Shown here: one piece after another, positions 1 through 11,741 of the stretch
Numbering within the stretch: position 1 is the stretch's first letter
Layout of the letters: the number at the start of each line of letters is the position of its first letter
Source of the DNA: Colletotrichum lupini
Taxonomy: Eukaryota; Ascomycota; Sordariomycetes; Glomerellales; Glomerellaceae
DNA: 64,000 nucleotides
Reading direction: 5' to 3'
Assembly (NCBI RefSeq): GCF_023278565.1
Contig: NC_064678.1
Location: forward strand, 2,170,001 to 2,234,000
Translations under genes and position numbers: made by a program
The notes under the pieces: generated by a model
Told to the model about the DNA's origin: nothing
The model's input: the letters and a program-made list of their open reading frames with translations, nothing else
Database searches by the model: none

Positions 1-479
1 TAGAAAAATAGCGCGCAAAGCTTATAAACTACGAGTATAAGTTTAACGTTATTATAGACTATTAGCTACTACTATTCTTTATAACTAAGCGCTTATTTAA
101 CTTATAATAAGCCCGCTAAGCTAATACGCTAGCGGATTTTAATTTTTAAATCTATTACTACCTAAGGAAGGAGAACGTACTAGCTAACGCCCTATTATAA
201 AAAATAGAGGACATCCGCACTTAATAAGTACTAAAAGAGGCTAATAGGACCTAAGTCCTCTTATTACTAGGACTATTATCCCCTAATATCGTAGCGGAGC
301 TACGGGCGTTATTAAGCGCTATAATTAGTTAACTATAGCTTATAGTTAGCTCGCTCTTACTAAAAAACGAGCTCTAGGGGTATTTACTAATAAAGAAGAT
401 TTTAAAGCTTAATAAAGACCTTATTATAGCGTCCCTTGCGCTAATACGAGCGCTAGCGGCCGAAGGGCGCGAGCGCTAG

Positions 480-2000
480 TCTATTTAAAATAATAAATTA
501 TTAATAATAAACGGGAAGCTTATAGTACTTAAAAAAGAGAACCTTCGTATTATAATTATCCGCGAGGTCTATAAATAAAAGCTCCTCGCCTACTTAGGGC
601 GTAATAAAGTTATAAAAATAATTAAATAGTAATATTACTAGCCGGGCCTAACGGCGGATACTTATTAATACGTATAGAACTATTATACTTATTACTAATT
701 ATAAAAGCCGCGTAATAAGCCCCTAAGAGAGCTAAGGTTACTTCCGGTACCCGACTACCCATAATAATATATTTCTACTAACTTTATAATTATCCTTACT
801 AATTAAAAAGGATTCGATAATATTTAAGTAGTAATAGACTACTTAGGTAAGAGGGCGATATCTATTCCTTATTATAAAACTATTATAGTAAAAAATATAA
901 GCTAAATATTTTATAAATAGGTGCTACTTATCTTCGGCCTATTAAAGACTATTATATTAAACTAAGGCCCCTAATTTATCTCTAACTTTTAAAGGGAACT
1001 TTATAAAATCTATAGGGTTAAGCTATAGCTATTAACGGCCGATTACCCTTAGATAGACGGCTAAATAGAGGTACTAAACTAATATATCTTATAGTAATTA
1101 AGATTACTAATTAACTAATACTAAGATAACTAGAGCGATATACTACCCGTAGTCGACTTTATTTATATTACCTAGCTTAGTAAGACTATAGGGCTATTAT
1201 TATACGAAATAGAATTTAGTTATTAGCTACGGCTCTTTTTTAATTAGTCTAAACAAACCCGCTAATTTAGCTCTATAAAAAAAAAGCTAAACCGTACTAA
1301 TACGTAGCGTATAGCCTAGGGGATATACGAGGCCTAGGAGACTACTAGGGGTAATATAAAGGTTGTTTAGGTATAATATAAAAAATATACTAACCGCTAC
1401 TAACGCCCGGACGACCTAAAGCTAGGAGACCGGGTCTTTATTAATACTTTATATTAAAAGTCCGCTAATATAAATAAACTATAATAGCTATAGGCCGGGC
1501 TATAGCCTATTATTAATACTAAATAGGGGGGTATATAGATTATAAAACTATTAATAAGTAGCCGGGTATACTTAGTCTTTTACTTAAATAAGCTAAAAAA
1601 GGCTACTAACGACCTACTACCCGGGTAGAACTAAGACCCGCTACTACTAATTATTAATAATAATAGCGAACCGGAGTACGAGGTCTCGGAGGTCGTTAAA
1701 TTACGTTTATATAAGGGAAAACTATAATACTAAGTAGATTAAAAGGGGTACGATACGGATTTAATTTAGTATAACGTAAAGAGCTTTAAATATATACTAG
1801 CGGCGCTCTAGGCGTTTTATTACTAATACTTAATTACTAAGGGCCCGCTACGGAACTTAAATATATAAATAAAAGCCGCCGTAGCTAGCAATTCGCTATT
1901 ACTAAGAGAGGACGATAATATAATAATAATAATTATAGCTATAAATTCGCTAAAATAAAAGGTAATTTAGAGGTTTATTTTTTTAGTACTACGGATAGCG
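480..2000 (+). mobile_element. Ty3/Gypsy chromovirus relic (integrase end)
   Basis: Conceptual reading of the + strand, ignoring stops, still shows the 3' half of a fungal Gypsy polyprotein. At about 540-720 there is an integrase zinc-binding region (AYLGRNK followed by a YYWPG-like motif). At about 740-1,200 there is the integrase catalytic core (VPDYPW at its start, then VIDRLGKRAISIP, and a region around 1,030-1,090 matching the conserved TDGQTE segment with changes). At about 1,672-1,850 there is a chromodomain-like stretch (EYEVSEVV, then a YXVDXKGYD core). The order integrase then chromodomain is the chromovirus arrangement. Many codons are converted to stops by RIP, so the copy is dead. 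Reverse transcriptase and gag would lie left of the window edge. Confidence 0.75.
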
Positions 2001-2097
2001 CCCTTTAGTATAGAGGGGGGGGTAATATTATAATAATAAGTACTAGGGCCCTATAGGCCCTATAACTTAGCCTTAGGCTACGAGGCTAAGCTCTTAG

Positions 2098-2249
2098 TAG
2101 TTACGTAACGAGCTAGACCGCTAGGCTTAAAGGGCTAGCCTACTAGCTTCTACTTACTATTCTATTTTTTCCCTTTTTACGTTAAGTCTTTAGTTAATTA
2201 GGTTAATATAGTAGCGTTCCGACCTGCCTCGAGTTCCCTTTCGTAACAC
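2098..2249 (+). repeat. possible LTR downstream of Gypsy relic
   Basis: The segment begins near a TTACGTAACG motif and ends with TTTCGTAACA, so its ends are roughly inverted, and it sits just 3' of the chromodomain end of the Gypsy relic. It keeps a G+C-richer part (CGACCTGCCTCGAG near 2,221-2,234). Position and terminal form fit a short, mutated LTR. No second copy is visible in the window, so the call rests on position and ends only. Confidence 0.3.
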
Positions 2250-2499
2250 GAACTTAATAGCTTTAATATAATAATACTCGTTTAGTATTTTTAAAAACTA
2301 TTATATCTACTTTTTTATAAAATTAAGTTTATAAACACTTTATGTATTATTATATTAATAATAAAGCGTATTTATATTTTAACTAAACTTTACTTTATTA
2401 GAACTATACTCGAGTTATAAAAAATATAGCTAAGGATATTACCTTTATATATAAACGTATTTATAAGATATTACTAAAAAGAAAAGTAATTATATAAGT

Positions 2500-5400
2500 C
2501 TTCTAAATCGATTCTAAACTAATTTAAAAGTAGTCTTTATTAATTATTTTTATAAATAAGTAAAGGCATAGCTTAAATAATTCGAAATAAGTACTTCTTA
2601 TACCCTATTCTATAAAGATTATAGTATAGAGGTTATTAATAACTAATATAGTATATATATATTATTTTAAACCGATTCGTAACTTATTTAAAACTAATTC
2701 TAAATCTTTTTAGTATATTCCTAGTACTTAATTACTTACTATATAGTATATTTATGAGAATTTATATAGTAATAGCGAAAACTATTATATTAGATTTCCT
2801 TTAATTAAATACTAAGCTTATATAAGAGATTAGGCTATAAGTACTTAACTAGCGAGGCTATAATATAGGTATAAGTATATTATAAGACTAAAGCTTATAA
2901 AGTCCTTCGTAAGGGCTCTGCTTCTTAGAAAGTTCTTTCGTAATACGATCCGTGCACCGGTCGCTAAGTCATCGGCGTCCTGTCGCCGGCCGCATCCCGA
3001 ATCCATTATAGCTTATTTACTTTTAATACGCTCTATATTATAAAGAGAAGAGGTTAATATAATAAGAGGAGATAAGTATTACCTTTTTATAAATAATAAG
3101 TAGAAATTACGATATTATAATAAGCTAGTTCTAAATCTATTCTAAATATATTCCGAAGTAATTTTAATATAATTTAGATATAAATTATGTTGTCTCAGAA
3201 GAAATTCTCTAAATATTATATTTAGTAAAATAGAATTATTAGGTACTAGTTAATATTATTATAAGACTAATAATTATTTTAACTTTTTATAATACTTATA
3301 AGCACCCCCCTCCACCGCCTACTTAAATACCTAAAAGTATTTATTTAGAATTTTAGAATATTATTAAAAAGATTAGTTAATTAAGAAGCGAATTAAATAA
3401 AAAAAACGTTCTGAATATATTTAGAATTAGTTCTTAACTACTTTTAGATATATTCTTATAATTAAAAGAGCTTACTAAGCTTCATAATAAATTCTATAGT
3501 CGGACTATTATAGAAATTTGCGGTGCCTTTAGTAATACTAATTAGCTTATAAATATTATATAAATATAAAAAGCTCTTTATTTTCTAACTAGGTTATTTT
3601 GCTTGGTTATATAGAACGAGTATTAATATATATAAGCCCGTTATTATATTAACGTAAGTATTTTATAAAGCGTTAAGAACTATTTCCGAATTAACTCCGA
3701 ATCTATTCTAACTTCTTTTTAGTATATTTAATATTTTAATAATAATAAGTATAATTATATTTATATTACTTTTTATCTAAAGTAAGCTAAACTTTAAAAA
3801 AAGAATGCCTTTTTAACTTTTTAATTAAATACGAATTATAAGCATATTAAGGGCTATAATAAAGTTAAGGTTATTTAGGGCTAGTATAACGAAGTTTTCT
3901 AAAAAGGTTCTAAAGCGATTCTAAATCTATTTTAAAATATTTCTAAACTATTTATTAACTTTTTAAATAGCTATTCTACTCCTCTAAGTTTTTATAAATA
4001 TAAAGAGTACTAAGATATACTAAAGGATATACTAACTCGTTTTTTAAATTCTTAAAGAGCGTTTTAAGTATATTATTTAATAAAAATATCTTTTTAAACA
4101 TAACTAGGGGTTATTAAGTATTACTATTAACTAAGATTATAAGAACTTAATAAGTAAGTTTATAAAATCCTTTTATATAAGGTTTAGAATCGGTTTAAAA
4201 CTAATTTAAAAAGGGTTTAGTTAATATTTATCTCTTAATTACGATCTATAATATTGCCCCTAGGAATAGTAAGTTAAAAAATATATTTAATTTTACTTAG
4301 TTTATTTCTACTATAATATTAAGAAACACGTTTTAAAAAATCGCTCCCTAAATTTAAAATAGAATTAAATAAGGGGTATTTTACTTTATTAATTAAAAAA
4401 GGACTACTTTTTATTATATAATTAACTACGAGGTAAAATAATTCGGAACTTATTTAAAAGAGGTTTATAACTAATTTAGAATCGATACTAAGTAATCTAT
4501 CGATCTTACTTTAAGCTTAATATAAATCTTAAAAAAAATTATAACTAAACTTAACTAGACCTATTTATAAATACTTTTTAAAGATTAAGATAAGTTTTAT
4601 ACTTATATTAATACTATAGAAGCCCTCTATTAAGCTTCGTATATATAGAATAATCGTTTTGTCTTATTATTAATTTATATTTAAAAATAGATTAGAATCT
4701 TTTTAAAATTAATTTAAAACTAATTACTATATTTAGATCTAAGGAATATAATAAATACTTTTTTAAGTAAAATACCCTTTTTTTAGAATTAAGTATTCGC
4801 TTTATTTAGTAAGATATATTTATTATTAAAAAATATCGTACTTTAGTTAGTTATTTAAGTATTAACCACTTAGAACTATTTATAATTAAATTTAGAATTA
4901 ATTCTAAACTATTTTAAGAGCAAAACGTTAACGTCGTTTAAAATAACGAGAACTAGCTCTATATAAATAAGATATAGGGGCTTATTAGTAATTTATTAAA
5001 TTATTACTTCGTAATTCTTTAAGCCTAGTACTTTTTAATATAAGTTTACGTAGCTAGTTAAGGTTTTAGAATTAGTTATAGTTATAATAAAGGGTATAAA
5101 ATCTATCCTTAAGCCCTTTAGAACTCTTTTTAAATAGATTACGAGGTCTTTCTTAAGTAACTTTTTCTAATATTATTCGTTAAGATTTACGTTATATATT
5201 TATAATAAATTTACAAAGCGAGGTTATTTAAAGTTAAAATAAGGATATTACTAAGCGTTATACTTTATTAAATATTTAAAAAAGGGAGCTACGTTTAGAA
5301 ATAAGCTAATTAGAGCTTAAGGAAAAGAGATTACGATTATAAAAACTATAATAAAGACTTTAAAAATAGTTTAGAATCGATTCCGAATTACTTTAGACCC
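2500..5400. repeat. dispersed degenerate 11-bp-period patches (left group)
   Basis: Patches of 25-45 bases built on a TTAGTTCTAAA / TTTAGAATTAG-like unit recur near 2,508, 2,690, 3,130, 3,405, 3,690, 3,905, 4,185, 4,470, 4,690, 4,880 and 5,360, typically 150-300 bases apart. Units vary at CG/TA positions (for example TTCCGAA versus TTCTAAA), as expected if RIP has acted on a common ancestor. The same motif returns at 8,880-10,170. Function unknown. It may be the internal repeat of one transposon family. Confidence 0.55.
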
Positions 5401-5467
5401 TATTCCTCCTTATTTTATAATAATTCTTAATAATAATGTAATATAAAACCTAAAAACTAAAGTTTAA

Positions 5468-5512
5468 ATATATAATATATATATTATATATATTATATAT
5501 ATTATATAGTAG
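5468..5512. repeat. TA-rich microsatellite, 9-bp period
   Basis: Repeats of the form TATTATATA in tandem. Simple sequence within RIP-affected DNA. A second tract of the same unit lies at 6,612-6,660. Confidence 0.8.
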
Positions 5513-6611
5513 TTTTTTCCGGCTTTATAGGCGTAAAAAGTCGACCTTAACGGGATTACGTTTTTAAGGGAAATTATATAATATAGTATACTTTTTAATT
5601 ATATAATACGCATAATATACCCTAAGCACGCGCTTAACGTAATATAATAATTTTAATATAAAAACTATTATATAATTCGGGATAAGTAAGCTACCTTCTT
5701 CGTTACGTAGCGGTACTAATCAAAAAAGTGGATAGTAGAAGTTAGCCGTAATAATTAACTATAATAGTCGGCCGTAATAATTAGAGGCGGCCTTCTTCAA
5801 CTATAGAAGTTCTAAACTTTAATAACGACGTAGAGGTTTCTAAAAAAAGGGCTAAATAGGCTAATATTTATTACTTATACTAAAGCTCGTAAAGATTCTT
5901 TTTATTCTTATCGCTTTTAATATTACCTAAAGCTCTATTTAAACTAAATAAATTTATTAAATAAATTTACTAAATAAACCTATTAATATATAAACTACTA
6001 CTTAAATAGCTAGTTAAATAACTAGTTAAGAAGTTAGCTAGTTAAAATACTACCTCGACGAGAACCTAAAGATACTTATTAATAAGTCTACCCTTTTTAG
6101 GCTAGGCGCCCTCGGCTAGCTCGATATTATAGTTATTATAGCTAACGTAAGTATACTTAAGGATTAGTAAAGTACTTTTTAATAATACGGAATTTAGCTA
6201 AGTAATAGTACGAACGCTATAAATGGCCGGGCTAATATAGACATTAAGATTTAGTATATTAATACCGGCTTAGAAATTATATTTTATAGAGCTAGAAATC
6301 TTTTTAATATAGGCTATATTATAAATATAAGGGAATATATAAAGGGCCCCTTAATTTTTAATAAAAAAGAGTATATAATACGGGATTTAACTACTTACGT
6401 AGGCTAGTATTAAGAGGTTTTATATATATTAAAATAGGTATAGCTTACTTTTTAAACGGGCGGGGGAAGGTTAGGAGTTATTAATAAAAAGAAAATAACG
6501 GTCGAGTCGGTTAACTATTTTAATTAGTAATTAGGTATAGAGCGTAATATACCTAGTTTTCTTTAATATATAATATACGGTACGGCCCCGGCGGATTGCT
6601 CTATCGGGGGG

Positions 6612-6660
6612 ATTATATATATTATATATATTATATATATTATATATATTATATATATTT
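6612..6660. repeat. TA-rich microsatellite, 9-bp period
   Basis: Tandem TTATATATA units, about five copies, adjacent to a short G+C patch at about 6,580-6,612. Same unit as the tract at 5,468-5,512. Confidence 0.8.
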
Positions 6661-7218
6661 AATAAAGTTATAGTTATTTAATAATATAATATATTTTATA
6701 ATTATATATTAAATATTTCGCTTATAATACTTTTTATTAATATACTTAATAAAGATAATTAAGTAATAATATAATATGATATAATTATTACTTTAGTCAT
6801 GTTTTTAAGTTTTAAATAATTTAATATTATTTTAATATATATTAGATTTAGTATTTAGTATACGTATTACGATTCAAATAATATTCTAATATTATTATTT
6901 AAAACTATTTAGTTTATAATATTATAAAGAAATTAAGACCTATATATTATTATATTTTTATTTCTATTATTTTAATTACTTATATTATTAAGTATTATTT
7001 AATATAAAGTAAACAGTATTATATAAATAATATATAATTACTTATAATAATAAATAGGTTTTATAATAATAATAAAGATAGATCAATATATATATATATA
7101 TAACTATATATATTAATACTATATAATTAATATTAAGACCTGCCCGAGTAGTTAGTAAAAGCAGTATATATATATAAATATATATAATAATAAAAATATA
7201 AATAATAACGTATATAAT

Positions 7219-7249
7219 AAGCGAGCTGCCCAGATAAGCGAGCTGCCCA
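7219..7249. repeat. direct repeat AAGCGAGCTGCCCA x2
   Basis: Two exact 14-base copies, 7,219-7,232 and 7,236-7,249, start 17 bases apart. They retain G+C and CA inside an otherwise AT-only stretch. They resemble a duplicated terminal motif of a transposon, but no inverted partner was found nearby, so the element type is not assigned. Confidence 0.7.
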
Positions 7250-8224
7250 CCCGATCGTAACTACATTATATTCGTAACTAAAAAATAGCACTTAGAAAAG
7301 TAATTTAATTAAAACTATTTAATATCCTCTTCTTTAAACATTTCTTTAGTAATTTAATATATTTACGTATTATAACTAGTATTTTTATAGATATTATATC
7401 GTTATTAACCCGTTTTAATCCTTAGTTAACGACTATTATTTTAACGCGTTTCTTTTTTAATTTAGGTTATTACCTCTTTTTATAACTAAAGGTCTTCCCT
7501 ATTAGCTACTATAAGACTTCCTCCTTATTTAAGACATATTTTCTTAGCCCTCTTACGTTAGCTAAGTAAGTTATTCTCTTCTTAAAGGATTTAGTACTCC
7601 GACTTTAATAAGGTAATTTAATATATAAATCCTCGCACCCCCTTTAATAAATACTTAATAACTTTAATAATTAAAGTTAGGGAGCTATTTTAATAATAAG
7701 TAATTCGAGTTTTAATAAGTTATAACTATAATAATACTTTTATTAAGTTATTTAATATTTAAAAAGTCTAAGTTAATAATATTATTAAGAGGGATCCTAG
7801 AGGCGTTAAAGTATATAACTTTATATTAAGCTTAAATAGTACACTCTTTATATTTAAAAATATAAGCCCGGCTCCTCTAAATCCTCTCTAGATATTTTTT
7901 TCCGTAATCGCTTACGTAAATACCCTATAAAATATAAAAAAAAAGTCCTCCTTTGTAATATAAGTATTACTCTATTATATTTTTTCCTTAATTTCTTAGC
8001 TATATACCGTTTTTAAAAGCTTAAAATATTTAATATCTAAGGGCTATAGTAAATAAGACGAATAAGCTAGTATATAAAAAGTAATAATATTATTCTTTTT
8101 ATAATATAACTTAAAATCCGTAAAGTAATAACTTTCGTATTCGTTAATAATAAGGAGGTAATATTCTAGCACGTATAGCTTTAACGAGGTAATGCGGGAT
8201 ATTCTTATAAAGAATATAAAAAGT

Positions 8225-8677
8225 GAATATTCATATAGAAGCAAGAATATATGAAGATAGGGGAAATAAGCGTATATAAAAGAGGTTTTTGTAGTAAAGA
8301 GAGTAATATAGTTAAATTACTATATGAGAAGTTGCTTGCTTAACGAAAGGTCTAGGTAGGTAAATACACGCCTATATATAGGCATAAAAACCTCCTACTA
8401 GAATATTCCATTGCTTATTAATTATAATATAATTAATAAGCGTATACGTAAGTGAATGCGTAATCGTAGTACGTAATTCCGCCTCGAGTAAATTCCAGAT
8501 TATTCAGTTACCTTCCAGTACTTTCCATTGCTCACGTAAGCTTATATAAGCAGTATTGCTTACATAATCAATACCTATAATAATCTACAGAAATCGTAGA
8601 TTAATATGGTATATAGTTTGCTTACGTAATATTGATAATAAGGCGAATAATAAGGTAAACAAAGTTACCTTCGTAAC
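8225..8677 (-). mobile_element. possible Copia-like LTR, less RIP-mutated
   Basis: Read on the - strand the segment starts with TGTTACGAAGGTAAC, a usual type of fungal LTR start. It contains a TATA-like box (CTATATATAGG, about 8,370-8,381) and keeps many CA/TG dinucleotides, unlike its surroundings. The inner end and a target duplication could not be fixed. An AT-rich 66-codon open frame at 8,044-8,244 (-) follows and may be a remnant of the internal region. The call is tentative; a solo LTR is equally possible. Confidence 0.35.
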
Positions 8678-8869
8678 AATATTACTTATTATTAAAATAT
8701 TCTTTATTATATTAGTCTTATTTTAAAACTTAGTTAATTAAAATAAAGATTATAAATATATATATTATATATAAAGTTTATATTTTAATTAAGGTAAAAT
8801 AGAAAGTAAACTAATATTAGTTATATATTAAAACTTTAATTTTATAATATAATAATAAAATATAGAAGT

Positions 8870-10175
8870 AGTTTTAAATCCGTTCTATATTAGTTCTAAA
8901 TTAATACTAAGAAACTACTTATAATAGGTATTTTTTAAAAGGACGAAAGTATAAACTACTAAACTAATTCCGAACTATTTCTAAAATAATACCGAACTAG
9001 TTCTAAATTACTTATTATTATTATTATTATTATTTTTAATATTACTTTTAATCTTAATATTTTCCGTATTATTATTATTATTTTTATTTATAGTATTATT
9101 AAAATTAATTATAATAGGATTTTCCTAAGTAGAGATATTTTTTTAAAAAAAAGTAATAACCTCCTCTTTTTTTACCTCCTCCTTAACTTAAGAGAACTTT
9201 TATTAAAGTTAGTAAAAACTATTAAGCTAAGAGGGGGGATAGGCTAGATAGTTTAGAATTAGTTTATAATTAGTTTTAAACTAGTTTTAAAATAACTTAT
9301 ATTTTTTTTAAAAACTATAAGAAGTATATTTAAACTTAATATTTATATTAATAATATAACGTATAATAGCTATATTAAACTAAGTAAAAAGTAAGAATTA
9401 GTTTAAAATAGGCTAAGAATTATTTTAGAATTATTTATAACTTCCTTACTTCCCTTATTATATATAAAAACTTTTAAAAAGAGAGTAAGAGATCTAGCCT
9501 TTTTTTTTTAAAATAAAATAAAAAGGGGGCCGCGGACTTTATAGTTCTTATAAACCTTCTCTAGCTTATTATAAAAAGCTAAATAAATAATTAGTTAATT
9601 AATTCTAAATTAATTCTTAATTAGTTCCGAAATAGTCCTAAACTACTTATTTAAAGCTTTATTATTTATATTAACTAAGTTAATATTTATTTTATAACTC
9701 TTAATATATATTAGGATATTATTAACCTTATATTTATAAATATAAATATAAAAATTACCTTTAAAATAAATTAAGTTTCTTAGAAGTTTAGAATTAGTTT
9801 AGGATTAGTTCTAAATTACTTAGGAATTACTTATAGTTATATAAGTAACCTTTTTATTATTAACTAAGAATTTATAATATATTTTACTAAGTATAAGCTT
9901 AATTTTATTATTTTAAATAATTTTAAATTAGTTCTAAACTAGTCCTAAATTAGTTCTTAATTATATACTTTATTATATTTAAAAAGAGGTAAGTTCTTAT
10001 AGTAAATAAGATTACCCTTAGGGCTAGAAATACCTAAATAGTAATCCTAATACGCTTCTTATCTAAAATTAGTTCCGAACTAGTTTAGAAATAATTCTAA
10101 AATACTTCTAAAAAATATAACTTATTAAATACTTATAAAAGATTATAATAAATAGAATTAATTCGGAACCGGTTA
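8870..10175. repeat. 11-bp-period patches (right group)
   Basis: A denser second set of the TTAGTTCTAAA-type patches lies near 8,880, 8,965, 9,250, 9,400, 9,600, 9,790, 9,928, 10,070 and 10,150. The clearest is 9,928-9,960, three successive 11-base units (TTAGTTCTAAA, CTAGTCCTAAA, TTAGTTCTTAA). Near 10,150 a less mutated form reads TTCGGAACCGGTTATAAATT, suggesting a G+C-richer ancestor. Confidence 0.6.
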
Positions 10176-10353
10176 TAAATTAATTAGGGAGCGAAAAAGT
10201 AAATTAATAACCCTTTTTATAAAGGGTTTAATATAAATAAATAATAAATAAAATACGAAGCTAATAAGGGTATAATAGGGGCTATTTATATAGTAAAATA
10301 AGAGGTATATAATTAATAATATAAGTTATAATTAATAAAAATAGTCTATACTT

Positions 10354-10392
10354 AGCTAAGGATTTTCTAACTAATTAAAAATCCGCTTAGCT
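10354..10392. repeat. imperfect inverted repeat at edge of AT block
   Basis: GCTAAGGATTTT and AAAATCCGCTTAGC form arms that pair except for one extra base. It sits within 100 bases of the end of the AT-rich block and may mark an element terminus. Confidence 0.5.
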
Positions 10393-10440
10393 AGTCCTAT
10401 AGTAATTAAACTAGCTAATTAGAAAATTAGTTAGGTCACG

Positions 10441-11741
10441 TCCTTTTTCCTATAGTTAGGTTAAGTAACCGGGGGGGCCACAGGTCAGTTTACCTATGTT
10501 CACTCTTCTCTATAACCCCCAAGTCTAGCGCAGACCTCGTCCCAGAGGATAGGGGGGCGGTGTATCCGTAATTCTTTCTCTCTCTCTTTCTCTCGAGTAA
10601 AGATTGACTAAAATCTTCATCAGCGTCAAGCAATGCAAAACTTAAAAAATTTGGTCTGCACAAATTTTCGTCAGTCCTGACTAAAGACTTCTTTCCTAGT
10701 ACACTGCGTACCTGCTCAGTGACATGGCTCCCAGCTAGGATTTAGACGAGTGTCCCCTGAGAAGAGATCAGCCAGCCACAGAAACACCGACGGCAGGTCA
10801 AGACGGGAGGCTGTAACACGAAGCCCGACACTCAAGAGACGAAAGGAATGGAGGGCAGCGAAGCAAGGCAGGAAGAAAGAGAAAAAAAGGACACAGACAA
10901 CCCCCGCGTCCCAACAGCCGTCTGCATACCAAAAGACAAACGTGAGGTGCCGGCAGCTTGGCACCCTGGAAAGGGACCACGAGTTCGTTTGCTCAGCTTT
11001 GCTCGTGCAGCTGTCTTCGCAGAACACGCACCGCCCCGAGAAACGTGCGTTTGGAACAATTTCTGAGCTCACGGACCGTTGGGAGTGTCGATCCATTACG
11101 TTCTCTGCAATTAGAAAGAGAAAAAAGGGTCCAAGCACTACCCGCAACATACATACACACTTACGTGCTCTGCTTACACGGCACGGCTCCTGCGCGCGCG
11201 TAGTGCCCTGAGACGAGACCAGACGAGACCAAGACGAGACGAAAAACCCAAGTCCAGACTTAGACTACCCGAGGAGGAGGAGCGCGCCGTTGGAAAAATG
11301 CAGGAACCCATCTTAGTCTTTGGGGCCGACGGCACGTGGAAGCTGAATGCGCTTTCTCTCCTCTCAAGTTACCTCGTCTGGTCGTAAGCGCCAGTCTCAA
11401 CGGCGTCTTTTTCATGGCGTTGTGGGCAAAATACATTTACTAGAGACCAAGAGTTCGTCAAGAGACGTTACATCAAGGAGACTTCACAAGGCGAAAATGT
11501 TGAAGTTCTGCAGAGTGACAAATGAACAGTAAATGATGTGTTATCTACAACCAACAGATTTTACAGACAAGATCGTTATGAATATTCAGCTGGGGCATGC
11601 CAACGCAACGAATGCCCCCCAAAAGCAACAAACTCAAACCTGCTTCCGCGGCAGGGCCTCCCAAAACAACAACATGGCTTCGGGGTATCATCCACAAGAA
11701 ATTGTTTCGCTATCGTGACAAGGGCACATCTCCTTCAAACA
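10441..11741. other. intergenic, no supported gene
   Basis: Transition from the RIP block to ordinary DNA. Overlapping open frames of 60-153 codons occur on both strands at 10,716-11,211 but are arginine-rich, overlap one another and match nothing recognised. A CT microsatellite lies at about 10,572-10,593 and short GACGAGACCA repeats at about 11,213-11,240. The right end should hold the 3' UTR of the GPCR gene. Confidence 0.6.

Larger units (their letters stand above)
1..10440. repeat. AT-rich RIP-mutated transposon block
   Basis: Long AT-rich tract with almost no CA or TG dinucleotides (the first 120 bases contain one CA and no TG), while CG dinucleotides persist. This is the product of C-to-T change at CpA on both strands, as made by fungal repeat-induced point mutation. 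Every reading frame is full of TAA/TAG stops. The longest open frame in the first 10 kb is about 66 codons and is not convincing. Individual relics are listed separately. Composition changes sharply at 10,440-10,500, where CA/TG return. I read the block as nested dead transposons, probably heterochromatic. Confidence 0.93.

Noticed and set aside
5468..6660. TA tracts as a centromere or replication origin
   Set aside because: Simple TA microsatellites in RIP DNA are enough explanation; no other support.
10750..11211. 153-codon + frame and 144-codon - frame over the same bases
   Set aside because: They overlap on opposite strands, are rich in Arg/Ser/Lys, have no domain, and lie in the transition zone.
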